The notes under the pieces were generated by a model. It was not told where the DNA came from. It was given only the letters and a program-made list of their open reading frames with translations, and did no database searches. From NCBI RefSeq assembly GCF_000247815.1, contig NC_021674.1, forward strand, positions 28,336,901 to 28,400,900: a DNA stretch of 64,000 nt. Reading direction: 5' to 3'. Made by a program: the position numbers and the translations under genes. The DNA comes from Ficedula albicollis. Its lineage: Eukaryota > Chordata > Aves > Passeriformes > Muscicapidae. Below are positions 48,261 through 61,573 of this stretch, one piece after another (position 1 is the first letter of the stretch; each line of letters begins with the position of its first letter).

Positions 48261-50742
48261 CAGAAGGATGGCGTTCCTTGTTTTGTCACCTGTTGCATTT
48301 TTTTGGCTTTGCTTCGAAAGCAAACAAAATCATCCAACTTTCCTCTCTACTAATTTAGCCTTTATCCTGCTTGTTTTCCTGCTTCCTGGGGAGGGGTTTG
48401 TAACCAGGCCTTACAGGCTAATTGACTTATCAGATGCAGTTGTAGGTGATAAACGGATGACTTACATGAGCAATTAGTGCAAATAGCAGAGATGCCAGGC
48501 ACAGCATGGTTTTACCAGAGTCAGTTATGGAGAATGGTTATCTCCTCAGAACCTGGGCTTTTCTGAGTTTGTTTTCACATTTCTCTTGAATCTGAGTGGT
48601 TTTTTCCCTAAAATCCCTGGTGTGGAGGGGCTGTCCCTACCTGTGATGGGTGTCTATGCTGTGGAGCTGTAGGTGTGCTCAGGGACAGGGGCAGGAGGAG
48701 CCTTTTGGATTTCAGCTGCCTCCAAGGAGTGAACCACACGTACACAGGTAGGTCCTGCCCCAAGGAAGAGAGTGACCATCAACTATCTTGATATCTTTTG
48801 GACATCTTAGGGTAGATAAAGTCTCTGGCACAAAGTAAATCAATTCCCTTTCCTCTGCCTGACTTGATCCTACTTGGTTTTTCTACCTGCCTCCATAAAA
48901 TCTCTCACAGCACCGTCAAGTGGCATCATCCACATCCCAAATGTGTCCACCTTCAGCAGCATTCTTGCAAAGTGGCCTGTCCTGCAGTGGCTGGAAAAAG
49001 GAAGGATACTGCTTAGCTTACTTCTCCTTGAAGTTTATTAATGCCTTGAAGATGTTTTCCAGCTTGTTTCCTGAAGTGTGGAGAATTCTAGGTGTTTTTA
49101 TCCTTTTCCATCATCTCACAGTGACTTGCTCTTTGCCTGTTGATTCTGTCTCTGTAGACAGCCTGGGTGATCTTGGCAAATCAAGCCAATGTTCTACCAG
49201 TTTAAAAAGCTGCTCTGTGGACTTTGATGCTTATTGCAGTTTGGGAAATGCTCTGAACCAGATTGGCAGAGGCAAAGATTAGCTGTGTTTCTGTCAGAAA
49301 GACTTGCTGGAATAATTACAGCCCTCTGCATATAGTGACCAGCCCCTCTCACTTCACATGCAAATTTCAGGTATGTGGAGTGACAGCTGCCTTGGGCTCC
49401 AGCCAAGGACTGGGATGCACTTTTCCTGGGTTTTAGTTAAGTGGGAAAGAGCAGCTCAGCAGATGGTGTGGCTCGAAGCTTGTCTTGCAGGAACAATAGA
49501 AGCCGCAAACAGATCTGGGGTCTGTCTCTGCTGGAGTGTGTGAGATGCTGACCTGGAATATTCATCAATCTACAGCAGCACCCAAACAGTGGCTGTTGGA
49601 TTGTATTCAGGCAGGTTGTGGTGCCAGGGGCCATTAGGGGTGCACAGACATGGACACTTGGGTTTGGCAGCCAGGAAGGGGCAGCTCAGCCACAGGGTTC
49701 ACAGGAGGGGCTGATCTGTATTTTCCGCCTTAGATGAGTTCAGGCACCCTCTGAACTGGTTAAAAATCTGTTTTCTGCTGCCAAGGCAAGTGCAGCCTAA
49801 ATGATCTGATCTTTAAAGATGGCACTTTGGCTCCAGCACGTAGCCTTGGTTAAAATGCATAGACTTCTGGGCTGGTAGGCTGCTGCTGGGAACAAATTTG
49901 TTTCACACTTTGTCCTGTACTGCTGTGAGCTCAGCACAGCCACGATCTGCAGAGCTGGAAAACCAGGGAGGATTAATGTAAAGTGAAAGTGATTCAACCC
50001 CAGGGCCTGAGAAATTCTCCTCTAATGCCTGTTTTCCAGCTGAGCAGCACCTTGACTTTAGTGGAATTACCCCTGATTCATACCAGTGAACATCAGGGTT
50101 CTGGAAAAAGACCAAACCAGTGTGGATTTTGCATCTGACTTAGCTTGCTGCTCATGTTTTAGTTTTCTGATATAAAGTGTGTCTTGAATGCCAATCCTAT
50201 TTTCTCTCAAATCCCAGAATGCAGATTTGTGGAAATAGGACTTGGATTTGAGCCCCATCTCTGGCAGCAGTCTAACCTCAGCACCTTAAAGAAAGCATAA
50301 GCCTGAACAGCTAGTGTTACTGAGGAAAACAAATGAAATCTGAAGAATATGTTAGGTTTAGGATAAGAACTGGAGACTGGAATGATGAGAGGTTTACAAG
50401 CCCTGCTTGCTTTGTTAATAACTCTGGAGAAGGGACATCAATTCTTTTAATTTGATTAGTGTCCTGGTAATGTTCCTTTAAGAAAACCAATGGCACAGCA
50501 AGAGACTGCAAGGTTTCATTGCCACTGATAGGATCTTTGCTGTGGGTGTTGTTATTCTGATCAGCTTTGACATCGTATAAAATAGCACTTACTCTCCAAG
50601 TAAATCCGAGAGGCTTTTCAGAATTCATGAGGTTTAAGTCCAAATAATTACATTTATTGATCTCCAGTATGTGAAGAAAATTTCCAATTTATTGCAGACC
50701 TCTTTGGTGTTAGACCTCAAATTACTTCATATTAGGAATTTC

Positions 50743-50764
50743 TTTTTTTTTTTTTTTTTTTTTT
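50743..50764. repeat. 22-nt T homopolymer
   Basis: Pure T tract in non-coding DNA. It could be a poly(A) tail remnant of a retroposed copy on the minus strand, but nothing adjacent is recognisable. Confidence 0.8.
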
Positions 50765-53700
50765 GTCTCTGTTTTTTGATGCTTTTACTTGACATGAGAT
50801 TGTTCATCTGATAATAAATGTTGTCAGAATCTGTTGCTGCTGAGCAGGTAAACTAGGATGCCTCAAACAAGCCCCAGGGTAGGCAAACCTTCTATAGGAG
50901 GAGAGGAGGGAGGATTTTGAGTCAGCTGTCTACATCCCTGATGTTCTGCTCCTCACCCTGCCGTGGCCTCATGGCAGGAGCCTGAGTTGCTAATTGCTCT
51001 GCTCTCCTCTGGAGGATAAAAAGTGCTTCCTCTAGCTCAGTGGGTTAAAGCCAGGTGCTTGGAGATCCCCAAATGCACCCTGTGCCCAGAGGCATCTCCT
51101 CTAGGAAAAGGAGGCTGCTATTCCTGCTTGTGCCAGAGCTAAAGGGGAATCACCAGCATGGCTTCGTGGTGACTAGAAGATCCATATATCCTGCATATAC
51201 AGCTAGTCAAATTCCCATGGCCATCTTTGCTGGCCAGACTGTAGCTGTGTTCTCAACCACAAGAGACTGGCCCAACACCTCTACACAGGGCCCAGGAGAG
51301 GTGGTAGGGTCTGTCAGGAGAGCTCTGCTTGTGGACATCCATGTTTCTCCTTCTGAAGGTAGGTCAACAGGCTCCTGATAGAGAAAAACACTTACTGGGG
51401 GCTGTGCTGTAAGCAGGGACATTTTCCAGGTGCTTAAAGCAGATACAGAGTTTGCTGGCTCAGAAATTCAGAAGCCAGAGTTGGTGCACTCGAAAGCCAC
51501 AGCAAAATTCACAGGGATTTCTTGATTTCTTACTCCACACTGATATACTCTGCATCACATATGGGCTTTCAGTGGCAGAAGGCAAGGTTTTCACAAGCTG
51601 CTGCCTCCTGCTTCTTGCTGCTGGGCTCTGCACCAAGCCCTTGGGCAGGGGGTCAGCAGGAGCATCCCAGGGCTGCACAGCTCCCTGCCTGGTCCTTCAG
51701 CAGGGCACCGTGGGCTTTGCCAGGGCTGGGCAGTGACCCAGCAGGACAGGAGGGGGACATTTGTGCTCAGGGCTTTCTGTGAGACTGGAAGGTGCTGCCA
51801 ACAGCTTAATAAATTATGCCTTCAAATGCACCTTTAAATTTAGATTTCAGTTTAATAAGGCAGTCCTCACATGTTCTTTCAGGGCACATGTATTATTTAA
51901 AAAACATTTATAAAGGATTAATGTACTCTGGAGCCCCACTGACACAAATCTCTATCATTTCCAGTGCCAAAAGCCAAAACAGTCCAGCTTATTCTAAGAA
52001 ACCCTTTTAATCTGTGTGTTTATCTCTAAATCTGGCAGTGGGAAAAAACCTAGACTTAGAATATTTGTTTATCTACAGGACTCTTTTTTTTATCTAGTAA
52101 ACAGTGACAGCACAAGCAATGATACTGCAGTCTCTCCTCTGCTCAGCCTAACCTTTCTGTTCTGCACATTAGCAGAATATTTGCACAGAGGATCTCAAAG
52201 TTTCTGATCAATTTGTGCTCATTTCTGCCACCTTTGACTGTGCAGGCTGGTTGCCTGTACCTCCAGTGTCCCAGGTACAGATTTATAAATTAGGAAATGT
52301 GTCTGCTTTTTTGCAGAGAGTTTATCATATCTGCAGATGTCAACAGCTAGGGGGATCTTGCAGATGGAGTGCTTGTTATTTTTACATGGCAGATAGTTGT
52401 GCAGCAAGGAGCAACAGAGCTCTCAGTGGCTGCCCCTCTGTCCTGACAGCTGCAACTGCTGGGCAGTGTTGTCCTTCATTTATCTGGAGCAGGCAGCACT
52501 TCCAGCTGTGGCTCATCTTTCTCATCGTTAAATCTGTGGAAATGATGACTGAAGTCACAGATGCTGGACTGAAGCTTTTGTGGGCAGCACCAATTCATAC
52601 CGGGGGAGGAGCAGGAGGTTTGAACCAGGCTTTAGACACTGCTGCTCTTCTGGAGGATGGACTTGTGTCAAAAACACTTCCTCCAGATGCTCAGGGCCAG
52701 CACAACCTTGCTGGGCAGTGGGAGGATGGTGGAGACCAGCTCCCCTCTGTGTTGCCCCCTGAGCAGCCCCAGGGCTCTGCTGTAGGTGTGCTGCAGGTGT
52801 TGGGGTGCCCCAGGGCTGCCCCTCCTCTGGCTGGCCTTGCTCCCTCTCACCAGAAGAGCTGCTTTGCTGGGCAGAGGAGGGACATGGCAGGACAGCCACG
52901 AGATCAGGAGTTTCTTTGCACAGCTGAGTGGAGAGGGGAGCTGCACCTGTGGTCCCACCCCATGGAGAGAGGTGGCCAACCTCCCAGTCTGGCCAGGGAT
53001 GCCCATCCCAGAGGGTGTGTCTGTACCTGCACAGGGGAGGGTGGTGGCTCTGGAGCTGCTGGCTGGGCTCCCTCTCAGCTGCTCCCTGTGCCAGGGGAAG
53101 CTGTGGGGCCAGGAGGATGGAGAGATTTCCCCTCACCCTCAGCATTGCAGAAAGCAGCCACTCATTAACAATCAAGGGTTTGCCAGCACCTAAGATCTTT
53201 GCAAATTATTGTTGTGCACCACTCCTCTCCTGCCCTTTCCTTTCTCTCTGCTCCTTCCCCGTGGCCTTTAATTCAATAAATCAAAGCTTAGTGCCAAATC
53301 TTGTTACATTCCAGCTTCCCTGTTATTCCCTCTCTGCCCTTTGGGAGATGAAAGCTTGGAAATGTGTATAATAATGAGGGTTCTGAGATGTGAATAAAAG
53401 GCATGAGAAATGTAAACTGGGATGATGATCAAAGATGATGCATTAGCTCTGACGAGGATCTATATTGCTGCTAATAGGGTGGCCAAACCAATACAGGATG
53501 ACAGAAAAAGAAATCCCTGTGGTACTGCCAATAAAGTCTCACTTTTCATTGGGAGGAAGGTGAGAAAAGAGTGTTGTAGAAAGGGATTTGTGGTATTTGC
53601 ACTTTTCTTCAGTGGCAGAGAGATAATCTCAGTTCCTGAGGCATCTGAAAGATTGGTGAAAAACATCTAGTTAGGCTTCCATCAAAAATAATGGGAGTAT

Positions 53701-54689
53701 TCCCATTTATTCCATACTTGTTTTGTAATTGATAAATTGAAAATAACATTAATTATTTTTGTTTTATCTTTCATTAGGTAACTGCCATATTTGAAAATTG
53801 ACAAAGTAACAAGTTTTTAATTCTAAATTTTTGCCTTTTTTTCTCTCCCATCCCTCGTATTTTTCATTTTCATTATCCTATTTTTTTCCTCAATAAGCAA
53901 AGGGAAAATAATAGAGGAGTGAATTAAGCCTGTATTAAGATCTAAAGCAGATATGATGAAAGACTGTATAGTTTTAAAAAATTTATGTTTTAAACAGCAA
54001 AACACCCAAAAGAAGAACAAAGGTCAATTTCTGTTTGAAACCTCAACTTCTGACACCTTTTTTTAAAAAATACCTTGCTAGTTTTCCAGATCAGAAAATT
54101 CTGTGTTGTTCACCATCTCCTCTGGTGCATGCTTCCCTAGTTTTTGTCTTTTCTGCAGCTGTCTTCTACGTTTTCACCTGCTTCAATGTTCATGTCTTGT
54201 GCACAGCCTTGGATCCCAGCCCAGCCCAGCCCTCACAGAAGGGGGGACAGCACAATGAGATTTCCCCGTGATTTTAGCAGAAAACAAGAAGCAAGAGTTG
54301 CCAAAAAGAGACCAAATTCCCCTTGAGTTTGCATTTCCCTGTGTCCTGAAATACATACCTCTAAATTCTCAGCTATTCCCTGTCTGAGCATTTGCATTGC
54401 TTTTTATGAGCTAATATTTTCTTGAAGACTTTATTGAATTGTGGCTTGTTGATTTCAGACCATTTCTCCAATTTATTGACACTACTTTGAATTCACATCC
54501 TGTTCTACAAATGTGCTCTTAAGCTGGAGTGATGAGCAGATTTTATAATGCACAGTCTCTGCTGTTGTTTCAGTTACCAATGGAGAGCTGGAACAGATCC
54601 AGGGCTGGGTCAGATTCTTTTGGGATCCAGATGAGATTTCACACTGGCAGTTAATCACTGACACTTTACTCTTTGGTGCTGCCTTTTTG

Positions 54690-54872
54690 TTAGTTTGTTT
54701 ATTTTGTTTTTAAACTGTTTGCCTTGTTATGTGTTTTTTTTGTGTGTGGGGGTGTTTTTTGTTTTCATGGGTTGTTTGTTTATTTTTCTGTGGTTTTATG
54801 TTTGTTTTCCCCCGGTTTTTTTGTTTGTTTGTTTGTTTGTTTGTTTTTTGTTTTTTTGTTTGTTTTTTCCCC
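54690..54872. repeat. TTTG-type simple repeat
   Basis: Degenerate TTTG/TTTTTG units with a perfect gtttgtttgtttgtttgttt core; similar in make-up to the repeat in SUPT7L intron 3. Confidence 0.87.
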
Positions 54873-57495
54873 CTGGCTGCACTGACAGGCAATTTCATGT
54901 AGGCCAGTGACTCCCACTCCATCACCTGTGAAATGCTGATGAGCACACAGCCATGGCAGGTGGTCTGGGCAGGTGCTGCAAAGAAGAATTCCTCCTTATG
55001 AATGTTTGCCCATTAAAAGTTTGATGGTAAAGCCAGACAGGGAGTTAATGTCTGGTTATACTCAAGGGTCCAAACAGCTAAAAAGTGCTGCTGAGCTGGG
55101 TTGTATTTCCTTGGCTTGCCCATGGCCATGTGGGACAATATTGAGTGCTCTGCTAAAACATATATCTCAACTACTTCCTCCTTACTCTCCTTACCTTGTC
55201 AGAGACCAAATTAGATTTTTCCAGAATAAACAACGGACCTGTCGTTCCTTTTGTTGAAATGAAGAGCTGAAATGATTTTTGCTTGATAAATTCATTATGC
55301 TGAGCTGTTGTTTTTTTGGTTTTTTTTTTTGACAACTGGTTTTCCTTTGGGTTTTTATATATTGATCAGGTAGCAATCTCTGCTGGGGTTTTTCCAGGGA
55401 GACTGACTAGTCAACATTCTCCCATGTTCTCTTTCTCCCTTGTTTAAAATAGATATTGTGTTTGCCCTTCCTGTGTCTCCAGAGATCTCTTCCAAGGCCT
55501 GAATTTCAGGGATGATTTCTGAACAGATCAGATATTGTTAAAATTGGTTCCTTCAGTGCTTGAGGCTGGATTTCAGAATACACTGATAATTTGACCATAT
55601 CTCAAGATTTTTTCTTTCTGGCCTTATTTCTGTCCCCTTGTTCAAATTAATTTTTGAAGTATGTTATGGAGCCTGAAGCAGAGATGGATTAAGCTACTTC
55701 ACCCTTTATCAGCCACAGTTTCCTCTTTTCCTGTTAAATAATAGCCTGTATGTGCTCTTTTTCTGTCTCTGCTGATAACCTAACACTTGTACTTGTAGTT
55801 TTATGCCCATTACTAATTGTAATTAAATTTGTGCTTTAGCATTTCTGATTTTTATGCTGGCTCTTTGCTTTGTGGTCTAGTTTTCACTTTTTCACTATTT
55901 TCTTTTTGATTTTCAGGTCCCTAAAGGGCTCTTGACACAGCTATAATGGCCTTTAATTCAGCTTTCTATATTTCTATCACAATAGGATAGGTTGCCATTA
56001 TGCTTTAACATGGTTTATCTCAGATGGCAAATTTCTTTTCTCTCCTCTATGCTTAAATTCTATCCTTAGGAGACCTTATCTGCCATGTTGCTGAATCTGT
56101 TGGAGTCTGGGAGGGAGAATCTGCATTTTCCTTGGCTCCTGCTAATTCTGCCTCGCTTTCAGAGAACATGGAGTGCCAGCACGTCAGAATGACTGCACCC
56201 AAATGACTTCCCAGCTGAGATTTTTAACTAGTAGCTACCTACTGATTGCAATCAAGCCTAGAAAAGTGGCTTGCTCTCCCAGCATCTTCCTTCACTGTTT
56301 GAAACAAATCCCCCGAGCACTTGAACAGTCTGGCATACTGTCTGTTCCTGCTCTACTCCTTTCCTAATGCTTCTAATGCCAGATGAACATTGCTGCTTTC
56401 TGCCAGCCACTGTTCTGCCCCTTTGCTGCCTTTGCTAATTGACAAACACAAAAAAGCCAAGCTTCAGCATCTCCTTGGTGAGGCGGGTGCAGCAGCATCT
56501 TTTCTTGAGCTCAGCCTTGGTCTTGTCTTTGCTTCATTTAAGGAAGTTTTTGTTGCTGTCAACAACCAGCAGGTTGTCTTACCAATCCAGAGAAAGGCAA
56601 TGCCACCCACAGGTGGGCAGGTGAGTTGCTCAGGAGTGTGCTTGTGCTGCATCCTTCTCCATGGTCCTCTAGGTAGCTAAAGGACAGCATATGAGTCAAA
56701 GCTGTTAACTGTTTTTCACACACAGTAGTAAAAATCCCCAGAATTTTAATGTCTGCCATGAAATTTGTTGATTTCCAATGAACTGAAAATTCTCTGGTTA
56801 CAAAACAGCTGCTTTTTGCTTTTCATTCTTCCTTCTCCTGTCCTAGAAAATGTCCAGTAGTCAGTGGTGACTTTTCAAATAACACTCTTCAAACATAGAG
56901 AAAATAACATTTTTTTTGGGAAAAAAAGAGCTTATTTTTGCTATAAAATGACTTTTAAATAAAGTATTTAGCTAGTGGTATAATTTAGTGATTTCCCTCT
57001 GCAAAATACAATTTATTCCTCTTCTTTTTCTTTATCTTCTCTTCATAGCTTCCCCAGAAGCTGTGATCCTGCAGATCCTGTGATGCTATCAGCTGCATTG
57101 ACAAAAAGTCTGTTATATAGATTTTTGCCCTTTTCATTCACAGTTTAATTTTTCCCTGATCATATTAATATGAGCAATTATCTTTATCTGCGAGCAAGCA
57201 ACTAAGAAAAAAGGAATAAAAATCCTGGGGCTCGCATGATCTGGGGCAGCAGCAGCTGGTGGTTTTGTTTGCTGGGGCTTCTGGTTGGGTCTCCAGCATA
57301 TTGGCTGTTAATGGAATGAGCAGGACAGGGACCTGGCCATCACCCTGAGCTGTAGTTGAAATATTACAATAACTCTAGGGAGCATGGGCTCTCCCTGTCC
57401 CCTCTGTGGAGAAATCAGGGTAGGTGTGCTGGCATGGCAGGGGTCCCAGTGCTCTCATATTCCATCCTGTCTGGGGCCAAGTGACACAGATATAG

Positions 57496-57895
57496 CAATG
57501 AAGGAGCTTATTTTTTTTCATTTTTTTTCGTTTTCATTGTAGGTTTAACTCCTTCATAGGTTGGTAAAGTCTCATTTTTGGGTCTGGCTCTAATTTTGTC
57601 AACAACAGCTGACAATGAAGGAGCTTTTTTTTTTTTCATTTTTTTTTCATTTTCATTGTAGGTTTAACTCCTTCATAGGTTGCAATGAAGGAGCTTATTT
57701 TTTTTCATTTTTTTTCGTTTTCATTGTAGGTTTAACTCCTTCATAGGTTGGTAAAGTCTCATTTTTGGGTCTGGCTCTAATTTTGTCAACAACAGCTGGC
57801 TGCTGTCTTTGCCAGTGCCACTGGTAAAGTCTCATTTTGGGGTCTGGCTCTAATTTTGTCAACAACAGCTGGCTGCTGTCTTTGCCAGTGCCACT
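57496..57895. repeat. Composite tandem array of two units (A-B-A-A-B-B)
   Basis: Unit A (caatgaaggagctt...ctccttcataggttg) starts at 57496, 57613 and 57683. Unit B (ggtaaagtctcatttt...gtcaacaacagct) starts at 57563, 57750 and 57823. The last two B units extend through ggctgctgtctttgccagtg. Unit A is itself an inverted repeat with 9-bp arms (atgaaggag / ctccttcat). Confidence 0.93.
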
Positions 57896-60136
57896 CTCTG
57901 AGAAATACCAGCCCCTGAGAGGTCCTGGCCAGGGGGTCTCCTCCCCTTTGAGCAGCCCACGGAGAGCTCTGAGCTTCCTCAGTCTGAAAATTAAACCCTG
58001 GGCTGCTGGTAGCTGCTCTGCTGGCAGGTTTTGTTAATGATGAAGAATTGCCTATTATGGCAGCGTTGGGTGGCTCTGACAATTCCATTAGATATTGCTA
58101 ATAGTGTTATTAATACATGGCAGCTTCTCCTTGGCTCCTGAGTGTGCGAACGGAGGTGTGAGCGTACGCGGGTGTGCAGGGGAGGCAGAGATGGGGACAG
58201 CAAATCCATGGCACAGTGCAGCAGCCACTGCTGTCACCTCCCCCTTCCTCCCATGGGGGGACTATGCCCAGAGTGCCAGTGGGTCTGGCAGGGAAAGGCC
58301 TGGCTCTACCTTTCCCGGGAGCAGAAGCATGGGTGAAGCTGACTGACTGGTCTCTGGTGCTGTGCCATCCTCCTCTGCTGCCAGAGGAGTCCCTCTGGGA
58401 CTTGGGAGACTGATTCCTGGATCCTCTTGTCATTTACCATCACTTCAGCTCTGCTCCTCTTTCTTCTCTCCTGCTCTTTGCACTTTTAGAGCACAGCCAA
58501 ATAATTCAGCTTCTGGAACTGGTTTAAATGCTAGAGCTACTACCAGGCACAGTCTAAAGCAGTGGCACAGGGCTGACCAAATAATGGAGGGTGGAACTGC
58601 CTTGCTTTCTCAGCAGCATTTTAGCTCAAAGGATTGAAAAATGAAACAAAATTCTTGTGGTGCTATCATAATGCAAAAGTCATTGGTATGACATGCATGC
58701 AGCTAATGCAAAATTGATCTCCCTTCAGGGTTCCCTGGAGATCATATGCATGCAGCCTTGAGGGGAAGGGAGACATGGGATTAAGGGGAATGCAGGCCAG
58801 AATAATTTGGAACGTAGTGATGCAGCTACTCTCCTCCCAGGGGGGTGGCTCAGCCTGCCCTGCTCACCTCCTGCAGCCCATGGTGTGGGGCAGCTCCAGC
58901 CCAGCAGGCCAGGCAGGAATCTGCAGGGCTGGGAAAGGGACAGTGGCTGCTGGGGTTGTGTTTGTCACAGGGAGGGAGGGAATGTGCAGCAGCCCTGCCT
59001 CTAAGAGGGCTGGAGTCTTTAAACACCTGTTGAGGCAAGAAGTCTGTGTGTGTGTATGTGTGTGTGTGTGTGTGTGTCCACCCTGCCCCTCCAGTGTCTG
59101 GACAGGCTAATGGATTTAACCCAGCAAGGGGCAGAAAAGGTGAAATGTGTCTGTTGCACCCAGAGCACTTTATTTATACAGACCCCCTTCTTTTTTTCTT
59201 TACCTGCCTAATTTTCAAGATGTTTAAGAGCAAAAGTGTTCCACGCAGTGCTTCATGTGAACAGCACCAGGGCATTCCACGGCCCTGGCCAGCCCCTCAG
59301 GGGCTTCTACACTGCAGTGTGAGCCCTGATATCCCTGCTCTGCATTGCTGTCTGCTGATCTGGGAGCAGGACTCCTCTGCAGTGCAGCATCAGCGGCTCT
59401 GTCTCAACAACTGCAGCTGTCTTGGGCTGCCTTCAGGGCTCCAGCACTTCCTGGGGTTGTTGCAGTCCTATGGAGGCCAAGGACATTGCCCTCATCTGAT
59501 CTCCTGGCTTTTCTTCCCATCCCTCTTACAAGCAACTGTCTTCTGCTGCCTTGTGCAGTGCTGGGAGTAGGTGTAAATATGTCAGAGCACTTAATTGTAG
59601 GCTGGCCCTTTCTCTTTATGTCAGTGGGCCAGAACAGGATGAGAATTTCTCTCTATTTTCCCCCAACATTAGTCTCCTCATGAAATACATGGGAAGAAGT
59701 TTATGAAACTCATGAAAAAAACACCTCCCTCTCTTCCTTCCCCCCACATCTCAATATTTTTAATTTAAATCATCTGCAGAAGAAATATGTGTAGAAATAG
59801 CTTGTGCATCAGTGCAGGTGAATTTTTCTGTGTCTTGAAAAATGGAACAGTTCTTTCCTACAGCTATTGATTGTCATTCCACATCTATGCTGTCCTCCTA
59901 ACTTCAAATCAATTTGTGCTTTACCAGGCTCTTTCATGTCATCCTATGACAGAATGCTAACTTTTCCCCTTAAAGGCTATTTATCTCTGTCTCTTTGTAA
60001 GGTCAGTGAAAATCACTGTACTCTGGCTCCCTAAAAGTAATCCATCTCATGGAGGAAATGATGAGGTAGTATTATGTCTGGCACCCTTTTTAAACAAGTC
60101 CTCAGAAACATAAAGAAAAACGTGATAGGCTTGGTC
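57896..60136. other. Non-coding stretch, no recognised gene
   Basis: GC-richer than average, with overlapping open frames on both strands but no homology or splice structure I can support. Confidence 0.55.
59045..59077. repeat. (TG)n microsatellite
   Basis: About 16 TG units with one TA interruption. Confidence 0.95.
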
Positions 60137-60399
60137 AGGACGGGGGGGAATCAAGGATGTTGCAAGAGTCAAGATTGGAGTTTGTATTCTGGAGATGTCC
60201 CCACTTCTGGAATCTATTTACAGATAGGACGGGGGGGAATCAAGGATGTTGCAAGAGTCAAGATTGGAGTTTGTATTCTGGAGATGTCCCCACTTCTGGA
60301 ATCTATTTACAGTGGACAGGGGGGATAGAGGATGTTGCAAGAGTCAAGATTGGAGTTTGTATTCTGGAGATGTCCCCACTTCTGGAATCTATTTACAGA
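60137..60399. repeat. Three tandem copies of an 86-89-bp unit
   Basis: Copies start near 60137, 60226 and 60314, each with aggatgttgcaagagtcaag and ending tctatttacag. Copies 1 and 2 look identical; copy 3 differs only in its first 20 bases. Confidence 0.95.
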
Positions 60400-61573
60400 T
60401 ATTTGCTGCTGCTCCAGAAGGGGGGAAAATTAATAGTAATCCAAGCAGGCTCCCAGGTGGTGGATGGCCATGAGTCTGAATTGGAAGGATAATTTATCTC
60501 CTCTGCCACTTTGAAGCCTTTTAGCCTGGGGGAGATCCCTTGTCTAATGAAATTAATTGAATGTGTCTGCAGTCTGGGTACTCCATCTGAATTTAAGTTT
60601 CAGCAGTTCCCAGGTACCCACTCCTCTCCAAGAGTCCCAGTGCATAGCCTGTGTCACACAGAATGAAACCTGCAGCACAGGAACAGCCTCCTGCTGTCTG
60701 CACCGCCGTGTGCCTGAGCTGCCACTGAGCTGCACACACTGCAGCACAGTCAGAGGATCAAATGCTGTCAGAAAAAGCTACAGAAGAAATTGTCACAGGC
60801 TATTTTTAAGTGCAGAGCAATAAAGCCACAGACAACTCCTGAACAGCAGGTTGCCAGAATGTAGGAGAGTGTTACTGGGGAAGGGTCACTCTATTTTCAT
60901 CCTCCTCTTGTGCTGTTCACCTCGGTGTTAGTTATTGTCAGTTAGTAAGGAAAAACCACTGGAGCAGTGTAATCTTTGGCCTGACTAGGAATAGCCATTT
61001 TTACACCTGCTGCTGGCTCAGGAGAGCTCTTGGTGGAAAACATACATCAAACATAAGTCTCTGATGGCAAATAAAATTGTCCCATGCTCTTTTCCCAAAG
61101 GAAAATACAGCTTGGGTATCAATCAGATGCTGGGGTACTGAGAAACTGGGCTGTAGCTGTAGGCATCCATGTGCTTGTGGCTGCTCAAGTCGAAACAAAG
61201 AGCTGGATCAGTGCAGGAACTCTCTGGCCAAGGGGGGAGCACAGTAGGCAGGACAGCTGCAGGTCCCCAGAAGCAAACTGGTCAAAATATCGAAGAAATC
61301 GGTACAGACAGCAGTCACACTTTAAGGTAAATCTGATGGGGATTGATTCAGCATTTAATTGATCAAGAGAAAATTAGTGGGGAGGGAAATTGGTGACAGG
61401 CAGTGTAAGCTGCCATAGATGGCTAGACACTGTGAATGGGGTGGTGTTATTTCTTCCTTTTTCTCATGGTACATGGCCACAAGAATGCCACAGGCATTTA
61501 AATACGCTTAAGATTTCTTTTCTGCTCATTTTTTTACTGTAACCTTCTTTTCCCTTCACCACCGAGCTGCATT

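Larger units (their letters stand above)
48261..57495. other. Non-coding stretch, no recognised gene
   Basis: It includes GC-richer patches with long accidental open frames (for example 52215-53168), a 22-nt T tract at 50743-50764 and a T/G simple repeat near 54.8 kb. No homology to known proteins was recognised. Confidence 0.55.

Noticed and set aside
52215..53168. 317-residue plus-strand open frame
   Set aside because: Overlapping long frames exist in several frames on both strands because the stretch is GC-rich. There are no domains, no homology I recognise and no conserved splice structure.
60137..60399. CRISPR-like regular repeats
   Set aside because: The whole 86-89-bp unit is repeated with no unique spacers, in a vertebrate context; it is a tandem duplication.
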